A stretch of DNA of 33,143 nt from CBFGWV01 sp965652545 (lineage in GTDB: Bacteria > Pseudomonadota > Gammaproteobacteria > Competibacterales > Competibacteraceae), in contig CBFGWV010000025.1 in NCBI GenBank assembly GCA_965652545.1, positions 1 to 33,143 of the forward strand, written 5' to 3'. Below, in pieces: positions 14,264 through 22,792 of the stretch (the first letter of the stretch is position 1; each line of letters starts with the position of its first letter). Both the position numbers and the translations under genes were made by a program. The notes beneath the pieces were generated by a model that worked only from the letters and a program-made list of their open reading frames with translations, was not told where the DNA came from and did not search any database.

Positions 14264-16136
14264 TGTCGTTTGCCTCCGTGAGCTTAAGGTCGAACTCGAA
14301 CACTGCCCCGCCCGGTATGTTCTCGGCACGCAGGGTGCCGCCGAACTCGTGCACGATTCCGGCGGATATCGCCAGTCCCAGTCCAACCCCCTTGCCAGGT
14401 GCTTTGGTACTGAAAAACGGCTCGAAAAGCCGCGTTATTGCGTCTTCGGAAATACCCGGCCCAGAGTCGCGGACGCGGACTACCGCCCGGTCGCCAAGTC
14501 TACGCGCTTCGACCCAGAGCACCTTGGAAGGGGCATCCTGCATGGCATCCATTGCATTGGCAAACAGATTGATCAGGACTTGTTCGATTCGATTGCTGTT
14601 GCACTGCGCGATCAGCTGTCTTGGAACATCGACCCTGACGTCCACTTGATCTGTGCGTATCCGGTTTTCCATGAGCAGCAGCGCACTCTCCACGGCGTGG
14701 GTCAGTGAGACTGGTCCCATGACGGGGGGAGCTTTCTGCACAAAAGATTTTAATTGGTCAGTGATTTGACTCATACGATCGGTCAGATCCGCGATAGAGC
14801 GCAGGGTCTTCTCTATTCGCTCAAAGTGACCTCTCTTTAACAGCTGCTGCGCGTTGTGGGAAAGCGAACGTAGAGCGGTAAGAGGCTGATTTATCTCATG
14901 TGTAATGCCGGCTGCGATCTGCCCCAGCAGGGTCAACTTGCTCGCCTGGATGAGGTCATTCTGAGTTTCACGAAGTATCTGAGTCGTCTGCTTGTGTTCC
15001 GCAATCTCCCGCAGCAGGTCCTTGTTTGTCTGATGTAGGATGGCGGTGCGCTCGGCGACCTTTTGCTCAAGCTCATCGTGTGCACGTTGCAGTGCTTCAC
15101 GCGCGGCCAGTTGATGGGCGACCGCCCGATGTCGGTGCAATAAATGCATGCATAGCAAGCCGGCGAAAGCCACCACTGCCCCAGCGCCGGCCGCCGCATA
15201 CCGTGCACTTGCCTGCACGTCGGTCGCACGCGAAAAGGTGACGACACGCCAACCGGGCCTGATCATGTATCGCTCCTGCGCGACATACAACGTTTCTGCC
15301 AAGCTGGCATTTTCTGCGGGCAATCTGAGCAGAACGTTTCCGTAGTCAAGTGGGCGCTCGATAAACATGCCGAGCGGGAATATGGGGGCACTAGTTTGCC
15401 CCTCTGTCCGCGTCCGACTGGCTTTCTGCATTGCGGACGATAGAATTGTTTTTTTGTATTTCCATCCGGGTTCTGAGGAAATGACAATAACATTGTGCTC
15501 ATCGATTATCAGGAATTTGTCGTCTCGTGTATGAGAGACCCCGGCCAGCCAGGATGAAACGATGGGCGCCAAACTTATTTTGACTACCGCCACACCGATA
15601 ACGGTACCGCTTGGACGTATGGGTTGAGCAAAAAAGTACTCGGGCGAGTTTGAAGTATTATCGTGAGAGAAATAACGACCGCGGCCGCTGTCGATCGCAT
15701 CTGCAATCATCGGGGCGGACGAAAAATCCTGACCAACGAATGTCTGCGGTTGGTACCAATTACTGGAGGCACGAACGATGCCATCCGCATCGGTCAGGAA
15801 TATTGCAGTCGATCCGGATCGCACACTCAAGCTCGTGAGGTGACGATTCACGTTTTCCACTACACCTGCATCGTCAGGTGTTGTAAGCAGGCGAAGGACA
15901 TCAGGATCCAGTTCGAGCAACCCCGGCAGGTACTCATGCTTTGCAAGTTCGCTCTCCATGCCGGCAGCGTACAGTTCCAACCGATGCGAAAGGATCGCAT
16001 CCAAATACGCATAACCCTGACGCTCACTCCACGAGTAGCCGATATGGGTTGCAATAAGTGCGAGGCTAACAATGCTTATCCATGCGCTTTTGACTAGCAC
16101 TGAATACAAAAATGAGGACTTGCGCAAAGGCTGCAA
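14256..16136 (-). CDS. DctB-type membrane sensor histidine kinase
   Basis: The 626 residues comprise a first membrane helix (about 13-32), a periplasmic double-Cache-type sensor region (about 40-305), a second helix (about 313-334), and a coiled coil (about 340-400). The kinase core follows, with phospho-acceptor His413 in GITHEINQPLTALR and ATP-binding G boxes DSGPGIS and GKGVGLGLAIS. This architecture is that of DctB and AauS, which sense C4-dicarboxylates or acidic amino acids. The start codon appears to be TTG with GAGG six bases upstream; no better ATG exists nearby. The response regulator follows with an 8-base overlap. Confidence 0.9.
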   Translation of the reverse strand: MQPLRKSSFLYSVLVKSAWISIVSLALIATHIGYSWSERQGYAYLDAILSHRLELYAAGMESELAKHEYLPGLLELDPDVLRLLTTPDDAGVVENVNRHLTSLSVRSGSTAIFLTDADGIVRASSNWYQPQTFVGQDFSSAPMIADAIDSGRGRYFSHDNTSNSPEYFFAQPIRPSGTVIGVAVVKISLAPIVSSWLAGVSHTRDDKFLIIDEHNVIVISSEPGWKYKKTILSSAMQKASRTRTEGQTSAPIFPLGMFIERPLDYGNVLLRLPAENASLAETLYVAQERYMIRPGWRVVTFSRATDVQASARYAAAGAGAVVAFAGLLCMHLLHRHRAVAHQLAAREALQRAHDELEQKVAERTAILHQTNKDLLREIAEHKQTTQILRETQNDLIQASKLTLLGQIAAGITHEINQPLTALRSLSHNAQQLLKRGHFERIEKTLRSIADLTDRMSQITDQLKSFVQKAPPVMGPVSLTHAVESALLLMENRIRTDQVDVRVDVPRQLIAQCNSNRIEQVLINLFANAMDAMQDAPSKVLWVEARRLGDRAVVRVRDSGPGISEDAITRLFEPFFSTKAPGKGVGLGLAISAGIVHEFGGTLRAENIPGGAVFEFDLKLTEANDNV

Positions 16137-16637
16137 ATTGGGCCTCGGAAATAGGTTTTAACTATAAAAAAACGCCATGCGCAATCTGTCGCCCATGAGC
16201 CAGGGCTGACAGACGGCAGGCTGCTGTTCTTTCCCATGCCATCAGCAATGAATGTAGCTCAATTCGTATCAAAAACAAGAATATACATGATGTCCGACGG
16301 CCCTCGACATACAGTGGTCCGTATTGCTTGCTCAAACCTCGCGCACAACGCCTCTTTATGCAGATCAGTGCCGACCTGTACCCGTCAACGACCTGCGACT
16401 ACGCCTGACGCGAAATAAGGCGTTGCTGTCACCAGCCCCGATGTGTGGACATCCGCACTCTCGCGGGAACGAAAGTGTAAGATTCCGCCCCGGTCGAGCC
16501 CGCGCACGCGTCAGCCATTTAATTACATATTTTAAATCAGCAAGTTAGCAAACACTCCTGTGCACTCCAGCCTGGGCACGATTTCTGCTGACGACATATC
16601 TCAAAACGCCAAGAGCATCCCATGGCCACAGAGGGGA
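16137..16637. other. 500-base region without a recognisable gene
   Basis: Only short frames without family resemblance are present. It holds the upstream region of the sensor kinase, where TATAGT reads on the minus strand about 20 bases upstream of the start, without a clear -35. A bulged hairpin lies near 16187-16212 (CTGTCGCCC with GGGCTGACAG). An AT-rich tract with the inverted repeat ATTTAA (16517-16522) / TTAAAT (16532-16537) may belong to the thioesterase promoter. Confidence 0.4.
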
Positions 16638-17468
16638 ATGAGAGTGTCGAGAAGAGCAGCGCAACGCATGATGTGCGCAGATTACTATCAACACGATCTG
16701 ATCGGACCACCTCGTCATTCGACGTATTCCAGTATCCGCCTCTACTGCTTTCCGTACGCTGGCGGCGAGGCGTCGTTATTCCGCAGGTGGCAGGATAAGC
16801 TTCCGCCACACATACACGTCCACGCCGTTGAGCTGCCCGGGCGTGGCCTGAAGGCGGCGATGCAGCCGGTCGGTGACTACCGGACCTTGATTCAAATGCT
16901 TGCAACCGAGCTTGCCGGCGATTTTCATCAAGCCCGTAGTGCCTGCCCTGGCCTCGGGTATGCAATTTTCGGCCATGGTGCGGGGGCGCGTTTTGGATTC
17001 CGCGTGGCATCGCTATTGGAGCGGTGGATGATGCTGGCACCGGTGCGGTGTCTGTTTTCGGGTACGAAACCGCCCCATTGTGCCGATCGCGAACTGCCGC
17101 GGACGAATCCGAACGGCGAGCAATGGATCGTCCGATTGTGTGCCGCAGGCGGTGTACCGCCGGACATTCTGGCCGACCCGGAATGGATGCGAGCCGTGCT
17201 GCCGTTCTTGCGTGCCGACTTGGACGCCAGCGAAGGCAGCCGCATCGATACTACCGTTCGGCTGGCCTGTCCCTTCACGCTCATGGCAGCCGATCGGGAT
17301 GCATTGGCCTCACCACAGGACGTGTGGTCGTGGTCGCGTTATACCTATGGCCCCAGCCACCGTGCGCTGCTGGAAGGCGATCATTTTTCTGTGTTTCACA
17401 ACCCTATGGCGATACTGGACTGGATACGAGCGGAGTTTCCAGCCCCGTCAATTACCGGTGCTTGCTGA
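16638..17468 (+). CDS. Type II thioesterase-like protein (GrsT/RifR family) lacking the nucleophile serine
   Basis: The 276 residues match the alpha/beta-hydrolase thioesterases that edit NRPS and PKS carrier proteins. IRLYCFPYAGGEASLFRRW, the oxyanion-hole start of the family, is clear (about 33-51), as are HAVELPGRG (62-70) and the late LLEGDHFSVF carrying the catalytic histidine. MAADRDALASPQDV carries the expected aspartate. The nucleophile elbow, normally GHSxGA, reads GHGAGA: Gly114 (codon GGT at 16977-16979) replaces Ser. The protein is therefore probably not a thioesterase, yet its frame is intact. No NRPS or PKS gene is nearby. The start is uncertain: the frame is open from GTG 16560, and ATG 16638, 16668 and 16671 are all possible. 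Confidence 0.8.
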   Translation: MRVSRRAAQRMMCADYYQHDLIGPPRHSTYSSIRLYCFPYAGGEASLFRRWQDKLPPHIHVHAVELPGRGLKAAMQPVGDYRTLIQMLATELAGDFHQARSACPGLGYAIFGHGAGARFGFRVASLLERWMMLAPVRCLFSGTKPPHCADRELPRTNPNGEQWIVRLCAAGGVPPDILADPEWMRAVLPFLRADLDASEGSRIDTTVRLACPFTLMAADRDALASPQDVWSWSRYTYGPSHRALLEGDHFSVFHNPMAILDWIRAEFPAPSITGAC

Positions 17469-17545
17469 CCTTCGGCAGGCTACGCCAGAGAGCATCGTCA
17501 ATGGCATACATCAGGCCATGGTGGATGGAATCGGCTGCCGGAAAC

Positions 17546-17980
17546 TCAAATCTCATGCGTCGCGGGCGTCACGCCCGCGGCTTTGTAGGCTTTGAAACGG
17601 GCCCGCCCCAGCGCACGCACCCGCTCGCTACCGTCCAGGACCTCCAACACCCGTCCATAGCCGTCCAGTTGCACCGCCTCGTCGTCATCGAGACGGATCA
17701 GCACCTCGGCCCCGGGGCCGGGGCCGGGGCCGAGCACCACGGTGCTCGGGTCGTCCTGTGCGAGCGGCAGCAGCGCATGGGGCACGAAGCTGCCGTCGCG
17801 GAACGTCCAAAGCCATCGGTCCATGGCTTTGGCCTGCGCACCGTCGGCGGTGCGGATGAATACCTTCAGGCCTTGCCTGTACGCTTTCTCCGCAAGCCGA
17901 CAGACGAGCGCCAACCGGGCCTCGCCGTCGGTGGCCCCGGTCAGGTAGAAGTCGACCTGGGGCAGGGCAGGGTCAGTCAC
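17546..17980 (-). CDS. holC: DNA polymerase III subunit chi
   Basis: This 144-residue protein matches HolC in length and shows VDFYLTG near the start, CRLAEKAYRQGLKVFI (26-41) and the signature MDRWLWTFRDGSFVPHAL (52-69). Chi links the clamp-loader complex to single-strand-binding protein at the replication fork. The start is GTG and overlaps the pepA stop by 8 bases. The order pepA-holC is as in E. coli, but the usual next gene valS is absent here: a convergent thioesterase-like gene ends 77 bases away. A run of three GGGGCC units encodes the GPGPGPG segment near residue 87. Confidence 0.93.
   Translation of the reverse strand: MTDPALPQVDFYLTGATDGEARLALVCRLAEKAYRQGLKVFIRTADGAQAKAMDRWLWTFRDGSFVPHALLPLAQDDPSTVVLGPGPGPGAEVLIRLDDDEAVQLDGYGRVLEVLDGSERVRALGRARFKAYKAAGVTPATHEI
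17714..17731. repeat. Three tandem GGGGCC units inside holC
   Basis: GGGGCC is repeated three times at 17714-17731, preceded by the complementary GGCCCC. It encodes Pro-Gly repeats in HolC. Because the unit is six bases, gain or loss of a unit would keep the frame. Confidence 0.8.
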
Positions 17981-19460
17981 CCGCCGCCCCCAACAGCCAT
18001 TCGGTCAGCAACGGCACAGGGCGACCGGTGCCGCCTTTTTCCTTGCCGGTCTTCCAGGCCGTGCCGGCGATATCCAGGTGCGCCCAGCGCTGGCCCTTGG
18101 TAAAGCGCGACAGGAAGCAGGCGGCGGTGATGGAACCACCATCGCGCCCGCCGATGTTCGCCATGTCGGCGAAGTTGCTGTCCAACTGGCTCTGATAGTC
18201 CTCCCACAAGGGCAGGCGCCAGGCTCTGTCGACGGCACGCTCGCCGGCGCCGAGCAACTCGTTCGCCAGTGTGTCGTCATTGCTGAACAAGCCGTGTGGG
18301 TGACGTCCCAGTGCAATGATCACCGCGCCGGTCAAGGTGGCGATATCGACGATGGCGGCCGGCTTGAAGCGTTCGGTGTAGGTCAATGCATCGCACAGGA
18401 TCAGCCGCCCTTCGGCGTCGGTGTTGAGGATTTCCACCGTCTGGCCCGACATGCTGGTGACGACATCGCCCGGACGTGTGGCGCGGCCGTCGGGCATGTT
18501 CTCGACTGCGGCGACCACGCCCACCACGTTCAGTGGCAGTCCCAGGCGCGATACCGCGCTCATGGTGCCGAGCACGCTGGCCGCGCCGCACATGTCGTAC
18601 TTCATTTCGTCCATCTCGGCCGCTGGCTTGATGGAGATGCCGCCGGTGTCGAAGGTGACGCCCTTGCCGACCAGGGCATACGGCTTCGCGTCCCCGGCGT
18701 TGCGGTATTGCATGACGATGAGTTTGGGCGGCTGCTCGCTGCCCTTGGCGACAGCCAGCAGAGTACCCATGCCGAGTTCTTCCATCTGGGCGCGATCGAG
18801 CACGGTCAGCTTGATGCGCGAATCGGCGTCGGCGATGGTCTTGGCCTGGGCGGCCAGATACTCCGGCGTACAGACATTCGCCGGCAGGTTGCCCAGGTCG
18901 CGGGCCAGGCTCACCCCGGCGGCAATGGCCTGGCTGACCGCCAGTGCCTGCTCGGCAGCCGGCACGTCCTGCTTGTCGGTAAGGCCCAGGGACAGGCGCG
19001 CCAGCTTGCGCTTGTCTGCCGGCTTGCTCTTCATGCGGTCGAAACGATAGAGCGCGTGGTCGCTGGCCTCGCCGTGCTGGCGCACGGCCCAGGCGAGGGT
19101 GCGGCCTTTGGGTGCCAGTTCGGCCAAATAGCTGACGGCATTCGCAGCGCCGGTGGCCGCCAGCGCCTGGGTGCCTTGGGTAAGGATCTGTCGGTAGCGA
19201 CGATCGTCGAGTTCCGCCGGCTTGCCGCAGCCGACCAGGAGCACGCGGTCGGCACTGACGCCGGACAGTCCATAGACCCATTGGCTCTGGCCGGTCTTGC
19301 CGGTGAAATCGCCTTTGGTGAGGATCTCGGCAATGCCGCCGTCGCTCGCTTGGTCCACACGGGTCGCAGCTGGGGTAAGCTTGCGCCCCTCGAACACACC
19401 CAGCACCAGGCAGGCCGTGCGTTGTTTCTCGGGAACACCGTGCTTGATGTTGAACTCCAT
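17973..19460 (-). CDS. pepA: Leucyl aminopeptidase (M17)
   Basis: The 495-residue protein has the M17 two-domain layout: an N-terminal macro-like domain (about 1-160) and a C-terminal dinuclear-metal peptidase. Metal and catalytic residues are visible as Lys266 and Asp271 in VGKGVTFDTGG, Asp289 in MKYDMCG, and the signature NTDAEGRL (346-353), which includes Asp348, Glu350 and Arg352. The enzyme removes N-terminal leucine and other residues from peptides in the cytoplasm; in E. coli PepA also binds DNA. The ATG at 19460 has GGGAGAG upstream and matches the family start. It diverges from lptF across 97 bases, the same arrangement as in E. coli. Confidence 0.96.
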   Translation of the reverse strand: MEFNIKHGVPEKQRTACLVLGVFEGRKLTPAATRVDQASDGGIAEILTKGDFTGKTGQSQWVYGLSGVSADRVLLVGCGKPAELDDRRYRQILTQGTQALAATGAANAVSYLAELAPKGRTLAWAVRQHGEASDHALYRFDRMKSKPADKRKLARLSLGLTDKQDVPAAEQALAVSQAIAAGVSLARDLGNLPANVCTPEYLAAQAKTIADADSRIKLTVLDRAQMEELGMGTLLAVAKGSEQPPKLIVMQYRNAGDAKPYALVGKGVTFDTGGISIKPAAEMDEMKYDMCGAASVLGTMSAVSRLGLPLNVVGVVAAVENMPDGRATRPGDVVTSMSGQTVEILNTDAEGRLILCDALTYTERFKPAAIVDIATLTGAVIIALGRHPHGLFSNDDTLANELLGAGERAVDRAWRLPLWEDYQSQLDSNFADMANIGGRDGGSITAACFLSRFTKGQRWAHLDIAGTAWKTGKEKGGTGRPVPLLTEWLLGAAGD

Positions 19461-19557
19461 AGGACTCTCCCTGGGGTGATCGGGTGGATAGTGCGAACGG
19501 CCACGAGTGTATCCGCATCGCAATCGGGCACTCAACGAGGCATAAGGAGACCTGAGG

Positions 19558-20655
19558 TTGCTGCTTCCCCGTATTCAGCGCTATCTGATCCGTGAAGTAC
19601 TGCTGACGTTCCTGGCGACCGCGCTGGTTTTGGTGGCCATGGTATTGAGTCACCGCTTCGCCACGTACCTCAGCCAGGCAGCCACCGGCCTGCTGGCACG
19701 CGACGCCATCTTTACGCTGCTGGCGCTTCAGGCCTTGCGCTTTCTGGTGATCCTGATCCCGGTCTCGGCGCTGATTGCGGTCATGCTGGCGTTCGGCCGC
19801 TTGTACCGCGACAGCGAGATGGTGGCCATGGGCGCGCTGGGGCTGGGGCCGGCCAACTGGTATGGCGCGCTGTTGAAGTTCGGCATACCGATGGCCCTGC
19901 TGTTGGCGGTGCTCACCATGGTCGTTCTGCCCCGGACCATGAACCTGCAGTATGAAATACTCGATCGGGCACGCGAAGATGCCGAACTCTCGGTGTTCTC
20001 GCCCGGGACCTTCCGCGAGGTCGATCAGGGACGGCACACGGTGTATGTCGGCAAGGTGAGCGACAACGGCCGCGCGCTGGGCGATATCTTCGTGCGCAGC
20101 TACCTCGACCCGGGGTTGGCGGTCACCACAGCCACCCGTGGGCGACAGGAGATGGATCTCGAAGAGGGCGTACGTTTTCTGGTCCTGGAGGACGGCAATC
20201 GCTACGAGGGCTTTGGAACGGCATCGGGCGACTACCGCGTCATTGCGTTCGAGAGCGCACGCTTCCGCCTGGACCCGGTCCCGGGCACACGCAATGCCGA
20301 CCGCCGCGATACGTTATCGACGCTCGACCTGCTGGGCTCCAGCGAGCCGGAGCGGGTCGCCGAACTGCACGCCCGGCTCAGCGGGCCAATCTCCCTACTC
20401 GTGCTGCTGTCGCTCGCACCGTTGCTTGCGCGGGGCAACCCCCGCGAGGGCCGCTATGGGCGGGTGATCCTCGCGATTCTCATCTACGTGGTGTACTTCA
20501 ACCTGCTGGGCATCGGCGAGGCCCATCTGAAGGCCGGTACGCTGCCCGGATGGATGGGGCTATGGTGGGCGCACGGCATCATGCTCGTGGTGGCGCTCGC
20601 CCTGGGCTGGCGGCTGTGGCTGCCCCCGCGGCGCACGAAGCTGGAGGCCGCATGA
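19558..20655 (+). CDS. lptF: LPS export ABC transporter permease LptF
   Basis: This 365-residue permease has three membrane helices at each end (about 13-35, 55-75, 95-120 and 275-355) around a periplasmic beta-jellyroll domain (about 125-265). IQRYLIREVLLTFLAT at the start and LSGPISLLVLLSLAPLLAR before the last helices are LptF signatures. With LptG and two copies of LptB it extracts lipopolysaccharide from the inner membrane. The start is TTG, supported by AAGGAGA seven bases upstream; no in-frame ATG would keep the first helix. The stop overlaps the lptG start (ATGA). Confidence 0.95.
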   Translation: MLLPRIQRYLIREVLLTFLATALVLVAMVLSHRFATYLSQAATGLLARDAIFTLLALQALRFLVILIPVSALIAVMLAFGRLYRDSEMVAMGALGLGPANWYGALLKFGIPMALLLAVLTMVVLPRTMNLQYEILDRAREDAELSVFSPGTFREVDQGRHTVYVGKVSDNGRALGDIFVRSYLDPGLAVTTATRGRQEMDLEEGVRFLVLEDGNRYEGFGTASGDYRVIAFESARFRLDPVPGTRNADRRDTLSTLDLLGSSEPERVAELHARLSGPISLLVLLSLAPLLARGNPREGRYGRVILAILIYVVYFNLLGIGEAHLKAGTLPGWMGLWWAHGIMLVVALALGWRLWLPPRRTKLEAA

Positions 20656-21719
20656 ACCGGTTCGACCGCTACATCATGCGCACCGTGCTGCTTACGGCGA
20701 TTCTCAGCCTGTGCGTTTTGTTGGCACTTGAGGTGTTCTTCACCTTTCTGACCGAGCTGGAGGATGTCGGCGACGGTGGCTATGGTGTCGCCCAGTTGTT
20801 GCGCTACCTCGCGTTGTCCCTGCCGCGCATGCTGTACGAGATCTTCCCCTTGGCATTGTTGCTGGGTGGCTTGCTGGGCATGGGCGGTCTCGCACAGACC
20901 AGTGAGTTGGTGGTCATGCGGGCCGCCGGCATTTCGCGTCTGCGGCTGGTGGGGGCCGCCGTGGCCGCGGGTCTGTTGCTGAGTGTGATTTCAGTCGGCA
21001 TCGGCGAGTACATTGCACCGGGGGCAGAACAACGTGCCCAGACCTTTCGCGCGCAGGCACGAAACCAAGGGCTCGAGGTGCGCGGCGGGCGCGGCTTCTG
21101 GGCACGCGAGGGCAAGACGTTCATCCAGGTCAACGCGGTACGGCCGGGGCCTGAACTGGCGGAGGTGTTCGTTTTCCGCCTGAACGACAGCGGCGCCCTA
21201 TCGACGATGATCTATGCCGACCGGGCGGAATACCGCGACGAGCAATGGCATCTTCGGGATGTCAGCCGCAGCCAGATCGATGCGACCAGCGTCCGCTCAA
21301 GCATCGATGCCGACATGGTGGTGCCCGCGGTGGTCAGCCCGGAGCTGATCCGGGTCCTGGCATCCGAGCCGGACGACCTGGCGTTGCGTGACCTGTGGCA
21401 GTTCATCGACTACCTGGACGACAACAATCTCGACACCCGGGAGTACCGGCTCGCGTTCTGGTCAAAGGTGTTCGGCCCGCTGAGCAACCTGACGATGCTC
21501 CTGGTCGCCATGCCCTTCGCGTTCGCGCACCAGCGCAGCGGGGGTGTGGGGCAGCGGCTGATGATCGGCATCATGATCGGCCTGGTGTTCTTCCTTGCCA
21601 ACCGTATGCTCGGTAATGTCGTGCTGCTCTACGGCTATCCGCCGGCCCTGGGGGCGGCGCTGCCGAGCATGATCTTCCTCGGCTGCGGCCTGTTCGCACT
21701 CAAACGAATGCGCGGCTGA
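20652..21719 (+). CDS. lptG: LPS export ABC transporter permease LptG
   Basis: This 355-residue protein begins MNRFDRYIMRTVLLTAIL and has the LptF/LptG fold: three N-terminal helices (about 10-110), a periplasmic jellyroll (about 120-255) and three C-terminal helices (about 270-352). SELVVMRAAGISRLRLVGA (coupling-helix region) and FWSKVFGPLSNLTMLLVAMPFAF are family segments. It partners LptF in LPS extraction. The ATG overlaps the lptF stop by four bases, so expression is coupled. The gene ends 20 bases before a repeat pair that may form its 3' end. Confidence 0.95.
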   Translation: MNRFDRYIMRTVLLTAILSLCVLLALEVFFTFLTELEDVGDGGYGVAQLLRYLALSLPRMLYEIFPLALLLGGLLGMGGLAQTSELVVMRAAGISRLRLVGAAVAAGLLLSVISVGIGEYIAPGAEQRAQTFRAQARNQGLEVRGGRGFWAREGKTFIQVNAVRPGPELAEVFVFRLNDSGALSTMIYADRAEYRDEQWHLRDVSRSQIDATSVRSSIDADMVVPAVVSPELIRVLASEPDDLALRDLWQFIDYLDDNNLDTREYRLAFWSKVFGPLSNLTMLLVAMPFAFAHQRSGGVGQRLMIGIMIGLVFFLANRMLGNVVLLYGYPPALGAALPSMIFLGCGLFALKRMRG

Positions 21720-21739
21720 CGCTACGTGCCCAACGACAG

Positions 21740-21856
21740 GTAGGATGGGTTGAGCGAAGCGATACCCATCAGCCACACTCGATCGAAGTCACGCCCTCGC
21801 CGATCTGCGCCGCCGCCGCTCGACGATGGGTATCGCTTGCGCTCAACCCATCCTAC
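21740..21856. repeat. Facing pair of palindromic repeat units (copy C)
   Basis: The left unit (21740-21770, starting GTAGGATGGGTTGAGCG) and right unit (21825-21856, ending CTCAACCCATCCTAC) are reverse complements except for one extra base in the right arm. They flank 54 bases between the convergent lptG and RDD genes. The units differ from copy A mainly in the middle, but the two arms within each locus agree with each other, which suggests co-evolution as a hairpin. Confidence 0.9.
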
Positions 21857-21868
21857 ATGGGGCGGGTC

Positions 21869-22300
21869 TTAACGCGTCGACTTCGGCAGCACCACGAGCA
21901 TCGTGCCCGAGCCGCGGTCATGCCAAGCCAGACCGTCGCGGTCGATCAGCGACCACCAGAAGCCGAGGCCGGCCGGCAGTAGCGACAGCAGTCCGAAACC
22001 GACGCGCAGCAAAGATAAGTGCAGCGGGACCGGACCGCCATCACGCGTCACCAGCCTGAGGCGCCAGGCACGCATGCCCAAGGTCTGGCCTCCCACGCTC
22101 CAGAACCCCACATAGAAGGCGATCGCCACCAGCGCAAGCCATCCTCGGAGCAAGGCATTGCCCGGTGCCAGGGCCTCCCCGCCATTGAGCGCTATGCTGA
22201 GGGCCGAGGCCACCAGAAGCAGGGCACCGACCAACAGAGCGTCGTAGACAACGGCGCCGAGCCGGCGCGGAAGACGGGTTGTGGGCAGTGGGCTGGGCAT
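21869..22300 (-). CDS. RDD family membrane protein
   Basis: This 143-residue protein has four hydrophobic segments (about 20-37, 49-70, 92-108 and 109-118) and the RDD pattern. PRRLGAVVYDALLVGALL carries the first Arg and Asp, the central GQTLGMRAWRLRLV is highly typical, and the DRDGLAWHDRGSGT end is the usual C-terminal motif. RDD proteins are inner membrane proteins of mostly unknown role, some implicated in ion exchange. It is convergent with lptG and divergent from the DUF2173-like genes. Confidence 0.88.
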   Translation of the reverse strand: MPSPLPTTRLPRRLGAVVYDALLVGALLLVASALSIALNGGEALAPGNALLRGWLALVAIAFYVGFWSVGGQTLGMRAWRLRLVTRDGGPVPLHLSLLRVGFGLLSLLPAGLGFWWSLIDRDGLAWHDRGSGTMLVVLPKSTR

Positions 22301-22398
22301 GGATGCGGATATGGCCTCAGTGGACTAATGTGGCAGATCATAAGCGAAGGACGCGGGTGTGGGGCGGTGGCCATGACCGAGAGGGGGCGCTGGACAGT

Positions 22399-22755
22399 GT
22401 GAGTCTGATCAACGAGTTGATGAACCGCCCGGGCGTGCGTGCCGTCGGGGAGTACGCGTTTCGCGGTGACCGGTTCAGCCATCGAGGCGGGTTGAGCGAA
22501 GAACACGCCCGCGTTGCATCGATCATGTGCCGGGCCACGACGCTGGCGATGACCATGCAGGCAGATATGATCGCCGAGGTGACCGCCGGGCAAACGATTC
22601 TGCCGGTCCGCGGCTGGATGATGCGCACCGACCGGCACACGATCTGTGTCGTGGCCAACGTGTTCTGCCTCATGGACAACGGCGAAGGCGACGTGGACGC
22701 CATCCTCGCCACCATGCAAGCCGCACTGGCGGATGTGCCCATGGACCTCGTCTGA
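22399..22755 (+). CDS. DUF2173-like (roadblock-type) protein, first of three
   Basis: The 118 residues open SLINELMNRPGVRAVGEYAF, the same pattern as DUF2173 proteins (leucine-rich start, PGV, then a short strand and an RG turn). The second half TAGQTILPVRGWMMRTDRHTICVVANVFCLMD matches their late RGW...TVCVVGN strand pair. The family function is unknown; size and strand-helix pattern recall roadblock/LC7 domains, which act as GTPase partners. The start is probably GTG, with a GAGGGGG run upstream. It leads three similar genes with 37-base and overlapping junctions. Confidence 0.7.
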   Translation: MSLINELMNRPGVRAVGEYAFRGDRFSHRGGLSEEHARVASIMCRATTLAMTMQADMIAEVTAGQTILPVRGWMMRTDRHTICVVANVFCLMDNGEGDVDAILATMQAALADVPMDLV

Positions 22756-22792
22756 CCGCTCCCCACAGCCCCCGCAACGATAAGGAGACTCC

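Noticed and set aside
16561..16578. TGCACTCCAGCCTGGGCA, identical to part of the human Alu consensus
   Set aside because: Only 18 bases match, and the flanks diverge from Alu apart from a short TCTCAAAA; most likely chance, although reads could be checked for contamination.
18078..20037. Long frames on both strands across pepA and lptF (18078-19595 forward, 18277-20037 reverse)
   Set aside because: They overlap pepA and lptF in other frames and show no recognisable motifs.
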